A stretch of 59,962 bases of DNA from Chthonomonadaceae bacterium (GTDB lineage Bacteria > Armatimonadota > Chthonomonadetes > Chthonomonadales > Chthonomonadaceae), in assembly GCA_027450145.1 (NCBI GenBank), contig DAIDKH010000020.1, positions 1 to 59,962 on the forward strand. The letters run 5' to 3'. The position numbers and the translations under genes were made by a program. Position 1 is the first letter of the stretch. Each line of letters begins with the position of its first letter. Of the stretch, positions 43,473 through 52,735 are shown piece after piece. Below the pieces are notes generated by a model, which was not told where the DNA came from, made no database searches, and saw only the letters and a list, made by a program, of their open reading frames with translations.

Positions 43473-44567
43473 TTAGAGCATTAGCATTCTATCCAGAGCA
43501 AGTCTGGCATCACGTGCTGTCGGCTCCGGTACCGAGATGATATTGCTAGGTTCGTTGGCCAAGATGTTATGTAGTGACCAGAGCAGGTAGTAAGGGTGTA
43601 TGCGATACATGGTGGAACACGGACAGACTACAGGATCCAGACAAAAAATCTTGCGATCCGGGCATTCGTGGGCCAGCCTATTGACAAGGTTTATCTCAGT
43701 TCCTACACCCCAAACCGAGCCAGGCGCCGCGTTAGTGATCGTGCTGATAATTCGTTCGGTCGATCCGCTAAAGTCTGCTGCCTGCACAACCTCAAGTGAG
43801 CATTCCGGATGAACGATTATGTTGACACCCGGATAGTTTTTTCTTGCTTCTGTAATCTGTTGAGTGTTAAAGCGAGCGTGAACGGAGCAATGGCCCTTCC
43901 AGAGTATGACTTTTGCATTACGCAGACCTTCGGACGTATTTCCGCCTAATGGCAACATGGGATCCCAAAGGACCATTTCGCTGTCCGGGTCTACTCCCAG
44001 GGCTGTGCTCGTGTTCCTGCCCAGATGTTGATCAGGAAAAAACATCAGCTTCTCACCTTGCTTGAATGCCCACGAAATCACCTGTTCGGCGTTCGATGAC
44101 GTACAGCATGCGCCCCCGTTTTTACCTACAAACGCCTTGATGGCCGCAGTCGAATTTACATAGGTTACTGGAATGACTTTATGGTCTACAACGGAATGCA
44201 CCTGACTCCACGCATGTTCCACCTGGCGTATAGAAGCCATATCAGCCATGGAGCAGCCGGCAGAAAGATTGGGCAGAATGACTACCTGTTGTGGTGAAGT
44301 GAGAATGTCTGCAGTCTCGGCCATGAAGTGAACGCCGCAAAAGACGATATAACTCGCATGTTTGTTGGAAGCCGCCAATTGGGAGAGTTTTAGGGAGTCA
44401 CCGCGGTAGTCCGCCCACTTAATTATTTCATCACGCTGATAGTGATGCCCAAGTACCACGACACTGTTACCTAATTTATCACGACAGTCCGCTAATTGTC
44501 TGTCGGTTTCATCTGGAGAAAGCTCGCTGAAATATTCGGGTAGCGGATCCTGCAAAGTAATTGCCAT
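43473..44567 (-). CDS. nadA: Quinolinate synthase A
   Basis: A 364-residue enzyme that condenses iminoaspartate with DHAP in de novo NAD synthesis. Signatures: VLGHHYQRDEIIKWADYRGDS, and the three cluster Cys that bind a catalytic 4Fe-4S: Cys105 (SAGCSMADM), the Cys of HPECSLEVV, and one of the pair in CPCSTMY. AGGA precedes the ATG. nadB and nadC are not in the window. Confidence 0.97.
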   Translation of the reverse strand: MAITLQDPLPEYFSELSPDETDRQLADCRDKLGNSVVVLGHHYQRDEIIKWADYRGDSLKLSQLAASNKHASYIVFCGVHFMAETADILTSPQQVVILPNLSAGCSMADMASIRQVEHAWSQVHSVVDHKVIPVTYVNSTAAIKAFVGKNGGACCTSSNAEQVISWAFKQGEKLMFFPDQHLGRNTSTALGVDPDSEMVLWDPMLPLGGNTSEGLRNAKVILWKGHCSVHARFNTQQITEARKNYPGVNIIVHPECSLEVVQAADFSGSTERIISTITNAAPGSVWGVGTEINLVNRLAHECPDRKIFCLDPVVCPCSTMYRIHPYYLLWSLHNILANEPSNIISVPEPTARDARLALDRMLML

Positions 44568-44747
44568 TGTTTATTCCTGGTCTGCTGGCAGGCGGATTTA
44601 GACCGCCGGGGATGTTGACGCAGCAAATTAGCCAACGCACATAATAGGTGGAGAAAGGGCCACCATGATGATTATACCGCGTAGACTCATTACACATTCA
44701 AACGTCCCCAAGGTGAAATGAGGTAATTTCACAGATTTGGGCCTCAG

Positions 44748-45143
44748 TCAATCTTCCCGTGCCTCCCGGGTCCTAAAGATCTCGACACCGACGCTTTCGG
44801 CGATAACTCCTACAGGTGGAAGAAGCTTGGTGAGTACCAGCCGAACGGCAAACACGCCGGCATGATGATCGAAAATTGAGGAAGCCATTCTTTCTGCCAG
44901 TGTCTCGACCAACCTGCATTTGTCTGTAGCGCCAATTCGTGATATTAGTCCCGCCACGGCACCGTAGTCGACGGTATCAGAAAGGCGGTCGGTTACCACC
45001 GCATGCCGAGCTTTAATGTGAAGGGCAATATCGGCTCGGTAACGGTGACCAATCTCCTGCTCAGCATCTGGAACGCCGTGGTAGCCATAGAATTCCAATC
45101 CGGTGATGTGTATGATATCAAATTCGTTCAAATTGTAATCCAT
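44748..45143 (-). CDS. folB: Dihydroneopterin aldolase
   Basis: A 131-residue T-fold enzyme of folate synthesis that splits 7,8-dihydroneopterin to 6-hydroxymethyl-dihydropterin and glycolaldehyde. LEFYGYHGVPDAEQEIGHRY is the family's active-site start, VDYGAVAGLI and VETLAERMA follow, and the catalytic Lys is in LVLTKLLPPVG. It stands alone; folP and folK are not adjacent. The 180 bp between it and nadA shows no gene. Confidence 0.96.
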   Translation of the reverse strand: MDYNLNEFDIIHITGLEFYGYHGVPDAEQEIGHRYRADIALHIKARHAVVTDRLSDTVDYGAVAGLISRIGATDKCRLVETLAERMASSIFDHHAGVFAVRLVLTKLLPPVGVIAESVGVEIFRTREARED

Positions 45144-45424
45144 GCCTGAAGTCTACCCTTTGAAACAGATTCAGCGAGTTGGGTCGTTGAAAACTCGCAT
45201 CCTGTTTATTACGTCCTCCTGATGACAAGGTGTGCTATTGAAACCAGCGTCTTTGCGGCGGAAAGTACTAATGGCATTTCGTACACCGCAGTCATGTTTT
45301 TACTGTTACAGGAAGCAGGTTGACACCGGTTCGCACTAATAAGAACGGTGTTCAATCATAAGGTTTGGTCTACAAAGCGGTACAATAGTGGTAATTACGA
45401 GTATTTCCAACGATTGCGGATAAA

Positions 45425-47680
45425 GTGAGCAACGGATTGAAACCTAGCGGAGACGCATCAGACCTTCTAAAAAACCTGAACCCGGTACAAAGGGAGGCCG
45501 TGCTGTATACGCAAGGACCCATGCTGATATTCGCCGGTGCTGGTAGTGGTAAAACCAGGGTTATCACCTATCGCATCGCTCATCTAATTAACGACCTCCA
45601 CATACCACCGTATAAGATATTAGCAGTCACCTTCACCAACAAAGCCGCTAATGAGATGCGCGATCGCGTCTTGAGCCTGGTTGGAGATATTGCGGGACGA
45701 GGCATCCACGTCGGTACATTCCACTCGATTTGTGCTCGAATACTGCGAGAATTCCATGCAGAGGCGGGTCTGGTTCGGGAGTTTGTTGTCTACGACGATG
45801 CCGATCAGATAGCGGTAGTAAAACGCGCGCTGGCACAACTAAACCTAGATGAAAAGAAGTTTACCCCGCGTACAATCCTGCATTTTATAAGCAAGGCCAA
45901 GGAGAAGATGGTCCGGCCCGAGGACTGGCATGACCATTTTTCCGGGTTTGTGGAAGATATTGCCGGTAAAGTTTACAATCTCTACGCCGCCACACTGAAG
46001 TCTAGTAATGCTCTCGATTTCGATGACCTGTTGACGGAAGTTGTGTATATGCTGCGCCGTTCGCCGGATGTTTTGGCGAAGCTGCAAAGCCGTTACACCT
46101 ACATTCACGTGGACGAATACCAGGATGTTAATCTGGTGCAGTACAAGCTGATCGACCTTCTAGCCAAAAACACTCGCAATTTGTGTGTGGTAGGCGATGA
46201 CGATCAGTCAGTTTATAGTTGGCGAGGTGCGGCCGTAGAACTTATACTCCGCTTTGAAGACGACTATCCTGACGCGAAAGTTCTAAAGCTGGAGCAAAAC
46301 TACCGATCCACTGGTGGCATTCTTGAGGCCGCATATTCTGTGGTGCGACACAATCCCAATCGACGGGACAAAAAGTTATGGACGGAGAATGACCACGGCG
46401 TACCGCTCGTACGGTATGAGGCTGAAAACGAACATCAGGAAGCAGAGTGGATTGTTCGGCAAGTTCTCGATAGATTAAAGGCGGGTGGTCGCAAGTGGAG
46501 CGACTTTGCGGTACTATATCGCACTAACGCACAAAGCCGGGTATTGGAGGACCTGCTGCGGCAGTGGAACATCCCATACAGGATAATTGGGGGCACCCGC
46601 TTCTATGATCGCAAAGAGGTTAAGGATGCGATCGCCTACCTTAGGGTCTACAATAATCCTCAGGACTCCGTCAGTATCCGGCGGATACTGAATAACCCTG
46701 TGAGGGGAATAGGCGACACAACCCTAAAGCGGCTGGAAGAGGACGCAACCATTGCTAATGCGTCACTTTGGAACAGCTTAATCCACGTTGAGATGGTCCA
46801 AGGTGTCTCAACACGTGCACGGTCGAGCATCCAAAAATTCACCGGTATCTTCACCAGTCTCAAAGAAGATTCAGGGACTGAATCGCTCCCTCAAATTCTT
46901 ACTAAGCTTCTAATGGAAAGTGGCTATATGGACGCGTTGTCGTCAGAGCGCACTATTGAGGCAGAAGGAAGAATAGAGAACCTTAACGAACTTTTAAGGG
47001 CTGCCGTTGAATTTCAGTCTGAAAGACCATTCGGTGCAGTATCCGAATTTCTTGAGAATGTCTCCCTAGTATCCGACATCGATGCTCTTGATGCTGGTGC
47101 TAATGCCGTTGTACTCATGACGCTTCACAGTGCAAAAGGATTGGAGTTTCCCGTCGTCTTCATGGCTGGGATGGAGGAGACAATCTGCCCGCATGCGCGC
47201 TCCATGGAAAGTGACATTGAACTCGAGGAGGAACGCCGCCTCTGTTATGTGGGAATTACGCGCGCACAGGAAGAGTTGTTGTTCACCCATGCGCGACGAA
47301 GGTCCAACTTTCAAGGTATTGCCTTCAACCCTGTTTCGCGCTTTTTAAATGACATTCCCGATGAGCTGTTTGACGAGCCGAAGCGCCGGCCGACAGTTAG
47401 GTCATTCGATCCCGATGAAGATTCTGAGTGGAGGTCGCCCAAGCCCGTCGCGCGTCTTTGGACGGATGCACCTCGGCCGCCTATCTCGGACAGGCGTCAG
47501 TCTTCAGTAGGTGCTTCGGGCTTCCGTGTTGGACAGAAGGTAAAGCACGTACGATTCGGCACCGGTGTTGTACTGAATGTAGTTGAAACCGGTGACGACA
47601 CTACTGTTGAGGTTGCGTTCGCACAGATTGGTCCTAAGAAGCTGTTGCTCTCTTTGGCGAAACTAGAACCGGTGACATAG
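45425..47680 (+). CDS. UvrD/PcrA-type superfamily 1 DNA helicase
   Basis: A 751-residue 3'-5' helicase from a GTG at 45425. Walker A is GAGSGKT (about 38-44), Walker B in VDEYQDVN, motif III in VGDDDQSVYSWRGA, motif IV in QNYRST, motif V in LMTLHSAKGLEFPVVF, and motif VI in RRLCYVGITRAQ. The C-terminal GQKVKHVRFGTGVV is the Tudor-like domain of PcrA/UvrD that binds RNA polymerase. It works in nucleotide-excision repair and conflict resolution. The upstream 45144-45424 holds no clear gene. Confidence 0.96.
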   Translation: MSNGLKPSGDASDLLKNLNPVQREAVLYTQGPMLIFAGAGSGKTRVITYRIAHLINDLHIPPYKILAVTFTNKAANEMRDRVLSLVGDIAGRGIHVGTFHSICARILREFHAEAGLVREFVVYDDADQIAVVKRALAQLNLDEKKFTPRTILHFISKAKEKMVRPEDWHDHFSGFVEDIAGKVYNLYAATLKSSNALDFDDLLTEVVYMLRRSPDVLAKLQSRYTYIHVDEYQDVNLVQYKLIDLLAKNTRNLCVVGDDDQSVYSWRGAAVELILRFEDDYPDAKVLKLEQNYRSTGGILEAAYSVVRHNPNRRDKKLWTENDHGVPLVRYEAENEHQEAEWIVRQVLDRLKAGGRKWSDFAVLYRTNAQSRVLEDLLRQWNIPYRIIGGTRFYDRKEVKDAIAYLRVYNNPQDSVSIRRILNNPVRGIGDTTLKRLEEDATIANASLWNSLIHVEMVQGVSTRARSSIQKFTGIFTSLKEDSGTESLPQILTKLLMESGYMDALSSERTIEAEGRIENLNELLRAAVEFQSERPFGAVSEFLENVSLVSDIDALDAGANAVVLMTLHSAKGLEFPVVFMAGMEETICPHARSMESDIELEEERRLCYVGITRAQEELLFTHARRRSNFQGIAFNPVSRFLNDIPDELFDEPKRRPTVRSFDPDEDSEWRSPKPVARLWTDAPRPPISDRRQSSVGASGFRVGQKVKHVRFGTGVVLNVVETGDDTTVEVAFAQIGPKKLLLSLAKLEPVT

Positions 47681-47746
47681 CGCACGAGTTATTACCAGGT
47701 TAGTATGTTAGACCCGAGAAGGGAAGATTAAAGGAGTAGATACCAT

Positions 47747-49588
47747 ATGGCAAATTCGCATGATGCTTGGAAGGCACTGGCCACGCAGTTGCGCGCAGAC
47801 AGCATTCGCTGTACAACAGAAGCGGGGTCGGGACACCCAACCTCAAGCATGTCCGCAGCTGATCTTATGGCAGTGCTGATGAGTGAATACCTGCATTATG
47901 ATTTCACCGATCCTCACAGCATCGCTAACGATAGACTTATCTTCAGCAAGGGGCATGCCGCGCCGTTGCTCTACTCTATGTTTAAGGCAGCCGGAGTGAT
48001 TACCGACGAACAACTGCTGTCCTTAAGAAGGCTGGGCAGTCCTATAGAGGGGCATCCCGTTCCACTACCCAATGGGCTACCTTACGTAGACTTAGCCACT
48101 GGATCATTGGGACAGGGTCTCCCTGCCGCAGTAGGGGTAGCGCAAAGCGCAAAAATGGACGCCCTGCCGTTGCGGGTATGGGTTCTGCTCGGTGATAGCG
48201 AGATGGCGGAAGGCAGCAACTACGAAGCGTTCGAACTGGCAGGCCATTATGGGCTGAATAACCTTGTTGCCATTATCGATATGAATCGACTTGGGCAACG
48301 CGGCCCTACCATGTTGGAGTGGCAGAGCGGCGTTTATGCTGAGCGTGCGCGGTCGTTTGGCTGGCACGCAATAGAAATCGACGGCTTGGATGTTGCGCAG
48401 GTTAATAACGCCTATGCAGAAGCGATGAAGTCAGATAAGCCCGTATGTATCGTTGCCAAAACTCAAAAAGGTGCCGGCGTGTCCTTCCTTGCCGATAAGG
48501 AAGGGTGGCATGGTAAGGCACTACCAGCCGCTGATGCCGAAAAAGCTTTGGCGGAACTTGGTAATCCACCCTGCAACATTAAGGTGACCGTTAAGAAGGC
48601 GCGTACCGAAGCTCCGGTCGTCAATGCAAAGCTTGCAACATTTCAACCTCCGGTTTACGAGCCAACTTCCAAGGTTGCCACTCGAGAGGCGTACGGTGAC
48701 GCACTTGCAAAACTAGGAGCAGCCAGAGCAGATGTCGTAGTGATGGATGGAGAGGTAAGCAACTCTACCTTTGCTGAGAAGTTCAAGAAGGTTTTTCCCG
48801 ATAGGTTTGTTGAGTGTTACATTGCAGAACAGCAGTTGGTGAGTATGGCCGTCGGCATGCAAGTTCGACGAAAACGACCATTTGCCTCCACCTTCGCTGC
48901 ATTTTTCAGCCGAGCATTTGACCAAATCCGCATGGCTGCAATTTCCCAAGCAACCATAGGTTTGGTAGGCTCGCACGCAGGCGTAAGCATTGGGGAGGAC
49001 GGCCCTTCGCAAATGGCACTGGAAGATCTTGCTATGGTGCGGGCGGTACATGGCAGCACCGTTCTTTATCCGTCGTGTGCGACTACCACCGTTCACCTAA
49101 CCGCACAGATGGCTTCACAACCTGGCATTACGTATATGCGCACCACACGCGAGAAAACCCCAATATTGTACGGGCCGGACGAGTCGTTCCCCATTGGCGG
49201 GAGTAAAACCCTGCGGTCTAGCGCGAACGACAAGATTACCCTAATCGCTGCTGGCATAACTCTGCACGAGTGCCTTAAGGCGCACGATCTTCTTGCTGCA
49301 GAGGGAATTGCTGTTCGAGTAATCGATCTCTACTCCGTGAAACCTGTCGACACCGTAGCGATTCGCAAAGCGGCCTTGGAGACGAAGGCCCTTGTGACGG
49401 TGGAAGATCACTGGCAACAGGGCGGGCTTGGGGACGCCGTGTTAGAGGTCTTTAACGGCGAGGCGCACCCAACGCTGATGAGGATTGCCGTGACCGCAAT
49501 GCCTGGATCTGGTAAGCCCGATGAACTACTAGAGGCCGCAGGTATTAGCGCAAACGCCATCGTCACCAAAGTTAAATCGATCGCTTAA
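47747..49588 (+). CDS. tkt: Transketolase
   Basis: A 613-residue thiamine-diphosphate enzyme with all three domains in one chain: the N-terminal PP domain with EAGSGHPTSS, SKGHAAP and LLGDSEMAEGSNYEA (Mg/ThDP site), a Pyr domain with the catalytic-type Glu in MDGEVSNSTFAEKF and CYIAEQQLVSMAVGM, and a C-terminal domain (VEDHWQQGGLGDAV). It is shorter than E. coli TktA and closer to the animal/archaeal type. It moves two-carbon units in the pentose-phosphate pathway. AAAGGAG precedes the ATG. Confidence 0.96.
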   Translation: MANSHDAWKALATQLRADSIRCTTEAGSGHPTSSMSAADLMAVLMSEYLHYDFTDPHSIANDRLIFSKGHAAPLLYSMFKAAGVITDEQLLSLRRLGSPIEGHPVPLPNGLPYVDLATGSLGQGLPAAVGVAQSAKMDALPLRVWVLLGDSEMAEGSNYEAFELAGHYGLNNLVAIIDMNRLGQRGPTMLEWQSGVYAERARSFGWHAIEIDGLDVAQVNNAYAEAMKSDKPVCIVAKTQKGAGVSFLADKEGWHGKALPAADAEKALAELGNPPCNIKVTVKKARTEAPVVNAKLATFQPPVYEPTSKVATREAYGDALAKLGAARADVVVMDGEVSNSTFAEKFKKVFPDRFVECYIAEQQLVSMAVGMQVRRKRPFASTFAAFFSRAFDQIRMAAISQATIGLVGSHAGVSIGEDGPSQMALEDLAMVRAVHGSTVLYPSCATTTVHLTAQMASQPGITYMRTTREKTPILYGPDESFPIGGSKTLRSSANDKITLIAAGITLHECLKAHDLLAAEGIAVRVIDLYSVKPVDTVAIRKAALETKALVTVEDHWQQGGLGDAVLEVFNGEAHPTLMRIAVTAMPGSGKPDELLEAAGISANAIVTKVKSIA

Positions 49589-49656
49589 GCTACTTATTGG
49601 AGCGAGGGGCATTGGGTAACATCTGACCCCGTGCCCCTTTTCAGGAGGTGGATTCC

Positions 49657-51021
49657 GTGGCCGAAATTGTAACATTGCCGCAGCTAGGCTCAACTATGGA
49701 GGAGGGCATTGTTGTTCGCTGGTTGAAGAGCATTGGTGACTTCGTAAAGGCTGGTGAACCTCTACTGGAGGTCGAGACCGACAAGGCTACAATAGAGGTA
49801 GAAGCTCCGGCGAGTGGTATCTTGAGTGAGCTACTGGCGAAGGAAGGCGAACTTGTTCCTGTACGGCAGCCAATCGCATTAATTGGTGAAGGCGCTTCAG
49901 CGGGTGTACTCAACCCACCACAGCATTCTGTCAGCACCGTCAGTGGAGCAGTAAATTCCGTTGCAGAGACGGTGGCGACGGATTCGGTTGCACATGATAC
50001 AGACATTCCGGCGGTATCACCACGGGCGCGTCGACTGGCTGCTGCCAATAATGTGGACATCCAACAGCTTGTGGGCCGAGGCAGCGGACCCTACGGCCGA
50101 ATACTGGAACGGGATGTAATGGCATTTATCGCCAGCCCAATCTCCACAGAAGAGACCGCCAAGCCACCACGTCTAACGCCTCTCGCAGCTCGAATTGCCG
50201 ATGACCTAGGAGTCGCGCACAGCGATCTTGCTTTAGGGTTACCTGGCAGTAGAATTAGGTCTGTAGATGTGATGAATGCTGCACGGCAGAACGAGACATT
50301 ATCGAACCCAGCGACTGCTGAGGCAGACGTGACTTACGACGTACAGGCCATGGGTAATTTGCAGAGGCGTGTGGCTGATAACGTCTCGCGTTCGGCCTTT
50401 ACTGCACCTCATGTCACACTGACTCTGGCAGTCGACATGACCGAATGCATACGGTTGCGGACTCTTCTTCTTCCGGCAATTGAGGCCGCCTATAGAACTC
50501 GGCTGTCATTCACAGACATGATTGTAAAGGCGGTGGCTTTAGCATTGGTGGAGCATCCAAAACTCAATGCGTCACTCAATGGCACAGATTTGCGTATTCA
50601 CCGCAAGGTTAACATTGGCGTGGCTGTTGCCTTGGATGATGGCCTTGTGGTACCAGTAATACATGATGCGGATACCAAGAGCCTGGGATTGATCTCGGGT
50701 ACGCTAAAAAAGTTGGTGTCAGTGGCACGGGACAATCGGTTAACTCCGGATGATCTCTCCGGTGGTACCTTTGCAATCACTAATCTTGGCGCATTTGATA
50801 TTGATCACTTCGATCCTATTATAGCGACAGGTCAGGCAGCTATTCTGGGTGTCTGCCGCATAGCAGAAACTCCCGTCGTGGTTAACGGTGCAGTGGTAGT
50901 GCGCTCTATGATGAACCTCTGCCTTTCGTTCGATCACCGCATTACCAACGGGGCTCCAGCAGCTAAATTTTTGCAAACCATCAAGCAGATTTTAGAAGCA
51001 CCAGCACGCTTGGTCGTCTAG
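49657..51021 (+). CDS. Dihydrolipoamide acyltransferase (E2)-type protein
   Basis: Start at a GTG (49657) behind AGGAGG; the earlier in-frame GTG lies inside that site. The 454-residue protein has a lipoyl domain with Lys43 (ETDKATIEVEA), a peripheral subunit-binding domain (SPRARRLAAANNVDI, GRILERDVM), a second PSBD-like segment (LTPLAARIADDLGV, GSRIRSVDV), and a CoA-acyltransferase domain. The catalytic motif is DHRITNGAPA: His is present, but Asn stands where DHRxxDG has Asp. No E1 or E3 gene is adjacent, only transketolase 68 bp before. It is probably part of a 2-oxoacid dehydrogenase complex. Confidence 0.9.
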   Translation: MAEIVTLPQLGSTMEEGIVVRWLKSIGDFVKAGEPLLEVETDKATIEVEAPASGILSELLAKEGELVPVRQPIALIGEGASAGVLNPPQHSVSTVSGAVNSVAETVATDSVAHDTDIPAVSPRARRLAAANNVDIQQLVGRGSGPYGRILERDVMAFIASPISTEETAKPPRLTPLAARIADDLGVAHSDLALGLPGSRIRSVDVMNAARQNETLSNPATAEADVTYDVQAMGNLQRRVADNVSRSAFTAPHVTLTLAVDMTECIRLRTLLLPAIEAAYRTRLSFTDMIVKAVALALVEHPKLNASLNGTDLRIHRKVNIGVAVALDDGLVVPVIHDADTKSLGLISGTLKKLVSVARDNRLTPDDLSGGTFAITNLGAFDIDHFDPIIATGQAAILGVCRIAETPVVVNGAVVVRSMMNLCLSFDHRITNGAPAAKFLQTIKQILEAPARLVV

Positions 51022-51038
51022 GCCCAAATGGCATGAAC

Positions 51039-51069
51039 GAGGGAGCAATCTACCGTGAACTGTTCCCTC
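51039..51069. terminator. Hairpin between the E2 and GNAT genes
   Basis: GAGGGAGCA (51039-51047) pairs with TGTTCCCTC (51061-51069), 9 bp with one G-T, between convergent genes, without a clear T-run. A modest terminator. Confidence 0.5.
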
Positions 51070-51090
51070 ATTTGCGCGGGCGTAGGGCCT

Positions 51091-51660
51091 CTAATTAAGC
51101 CTACGTGTCATCCAGACTACTTTATCGGGTCCGGCAGTTACCGGGTGGGGCTGCTCGGATGTTATTAGGTAACCATGCCGTTCGTACAGAGCGATGTTTC
51201 GTTCCATAGATACTCTGGTGCCTAATCGCATCTCGGACAAGCCTGCCGCTGCCGCAATGATTTCCATATAATCAAGGATTGCCGATGCTATTCCTCGGCC
51301 CCTCATTGCGGGTAAAACAGACAGTCGGCCAATATACAGGTGATCTGGTCGTAAACGGAAGAGTGCGGAGCCTACGGGAATACCGTCTACATAGGCTAGA
51401 ACGCCGCCGCCCTCAGCCATCTGTTCTGTTAGTTCATCGAGCGTAATTGTAACTGCGGCAGAAGGAGGGTTTAGCTTTCCATCATATTCTGCGAATGCGC
51501 AGCGGGTAATTTCGTGCATGCACGGGAACTGATGAGGCTGAGCTATCGCAATGGTCGCCATACCCGCAGGTTTTAAAATAGGTACATCCACAGGAGAAAT
51601 GCCTCTTAAACAGGAGCGGAGGGTTTCACGTAGATTGCCTTTTTGTGCGTCGTCGCTCAT
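51091..51660 (-). CDS. GNAT-family N-acetyltransferase
   Basis: A 189-residue protein. GNAT motif A is LSVLPAMRGRGIASAILDYM (acetyl-CoA pyrophosphate loop RGRGIA), and ERNIALYERHGYLI is motif B. The first ~33 residues are an extension before the fold begins at MATIAIAQPHQ, so a start at that Met is possible. The substrate is unknown. It stands alone, with a 12-bp hairpin upstream. Confidence 0.88.
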   Translation of the reverse strand: MSDDAQKGNLRETLRSCLRGISPVDVPILKPAGMATIAIAQPHQFPCMHEITRCAFAEYDGKLNPPSAAVTITLDELTEQMAEGGGVLAYVDGIPVGSALFRLRPDHLYIGRLSVLPAMRGRGIASAILDYMEIIAAAAGLSEMRLGTRVSMERNIALYERHGYLITSEQPHPVTAGPDKVVWMTRRLN

Positions 51661-51767
51661 AGTAGCCTATATTACATACAGTACATAGAATTGCTTAGGA
51701 AGTTTAATTATACACCAAAATTACATCCACTAGATTTGAATCCCCGAAAAGCAAAGACCTTTCGCTT

Positions 51768-51813
51768 CCTGCCAGATCATATTGCCAATTTTGCGATAGC
51801 GTGATCTGGCAGG
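51768..51813. terminator. 12-bp perfect inverted repeat downstream of PPK2
   Basis: CCTGCCAGATCA (51768-51779) and TGATCTGGCAGG (51802-51813) with a 22-nt loop. It lies 56 bp after the PPK2 stop on the minus strand and before the GNAT gene. No T-run follows on that strand; it may be a terminator or a protein-binding palindrome. Confidence 0.5.
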
Positions 51814-51869
51814 CCTACCGGTTAATATTACTTGGTTGCCCTTAATTCGTGGAAGAAACCATGCTGCTC

Positions 51870-52703
51870 CTAACTGGGTTCAGCTGCCCTCATTGCACTT
51901 AGTTCAGCCTTTGCTTTCAATCCTTCAGCTTCCAGGTGTTTCATCCAACCCTTCCTGTATGGGGTTAGGGCATTGACTATTGTTTCAGCAATGGCCAGGT
52001 TTCTAAACCATTTGTGGTTTGACGGTACGATGTACCACGGTGCATGTGGTGCGGCAGTTTCGTTTAGCGCGTCTTGATAAGCTTTTTGGTATTTGTCCCA
52101 ATACTCTCGTTCGTGCCAGTCACCTACTGAAAGTTTCCAGCTTTTGGTAGGATCCTGCTCTCGTTCGAGCAACCGACCCTTTTGTTCATCCTTGCTAATA
52201 TGAATAAAAAACTTAAGTATGACGGTATTGGAATCTGCCAACAAGTGCTCGAAATTACGAATGTGCTGGTAGCGGCTTTTCCAGACCTTCGGCGCTACAA
52301 GTTGATGTACACGAGTAACCAGGACGTCTTCGTAGTGCGACCGATTGAAAATATTGACGCAGCCAAGCTGTGGTGTATGTTGATGAATGCGCCACAAGAA
52401 ATCATGACCTGCCTCCAGTGGGGTAGGTACTTTGAAGGAGGCGACTTTGCAGCTTTGGGGATTGAGGCCGGTCATTACATGACCAATTGCACCATCTTTC
52501 CCTGCAGTATCAAGACCCTGAAGCACCACGAGTACCGCGGTTTCCTGTGCTGCATACATGAGTGTTTGCAACTCCCGCATTTCGGCAAGCAGTTTATCGG
52601 CCCTGGCTATTGCATCGGCCTCAATTAAACCGTTGTGGTAATCGGGATCGTGGTCAGCCAGTTTAATCGGCTTTTTGCCATCAAGAGCCTTAATGAGCGG
52701 CAT
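51870..52703 (-). CDS. Polyphosphate kinase 2 family protein
   Basis: A 277-residue single-domain PPK2. Walker A is GLDTAGKDG (about 63-71), the Walker-B/lid region reads FNRSHYEDVLVTRVH, and KFFIHISKDEQKGRLLER and YIVPSNHKWFRN are family hallmarks. It moves phosphate between polyphosphate and nucleotides, probably AMP/ADP phosphorylation (class II or III), though class cannot be settled by eye. It lies 32 bp downstream of the fused HAD gene on the same strand, so the two probably form an operon. Confidence 0.93.
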   Translation of the reverse strand: MPLIKALDGKKPIKLADHDPDYHNGLIEADAIARADKLLAEMRELQTLMYAAQETAVLVVLQGLDTAGKDGAIGHVMTGLNPQSCKVASFKVPTPLEAGHDFLWRIHQHTPQLGCVNIFNRSHYEDVLVTRVHQLVAPKVWKSRYQHIRNFEHLLADSNTVILKFFIHISKDEQKGRLLEREQDPTKSWKLSVGDWHEREYWDKYQKAYQDALNETAAPHAPWYIVPSNHKWFRNLAIAETIVNALTPYRKGWMKHLEAEGLKAKAELSAMRAAEPS

Positions 52704-52735
52704 GGTCTTCTCTCCTATGGTGTTGGGAACTAGTG

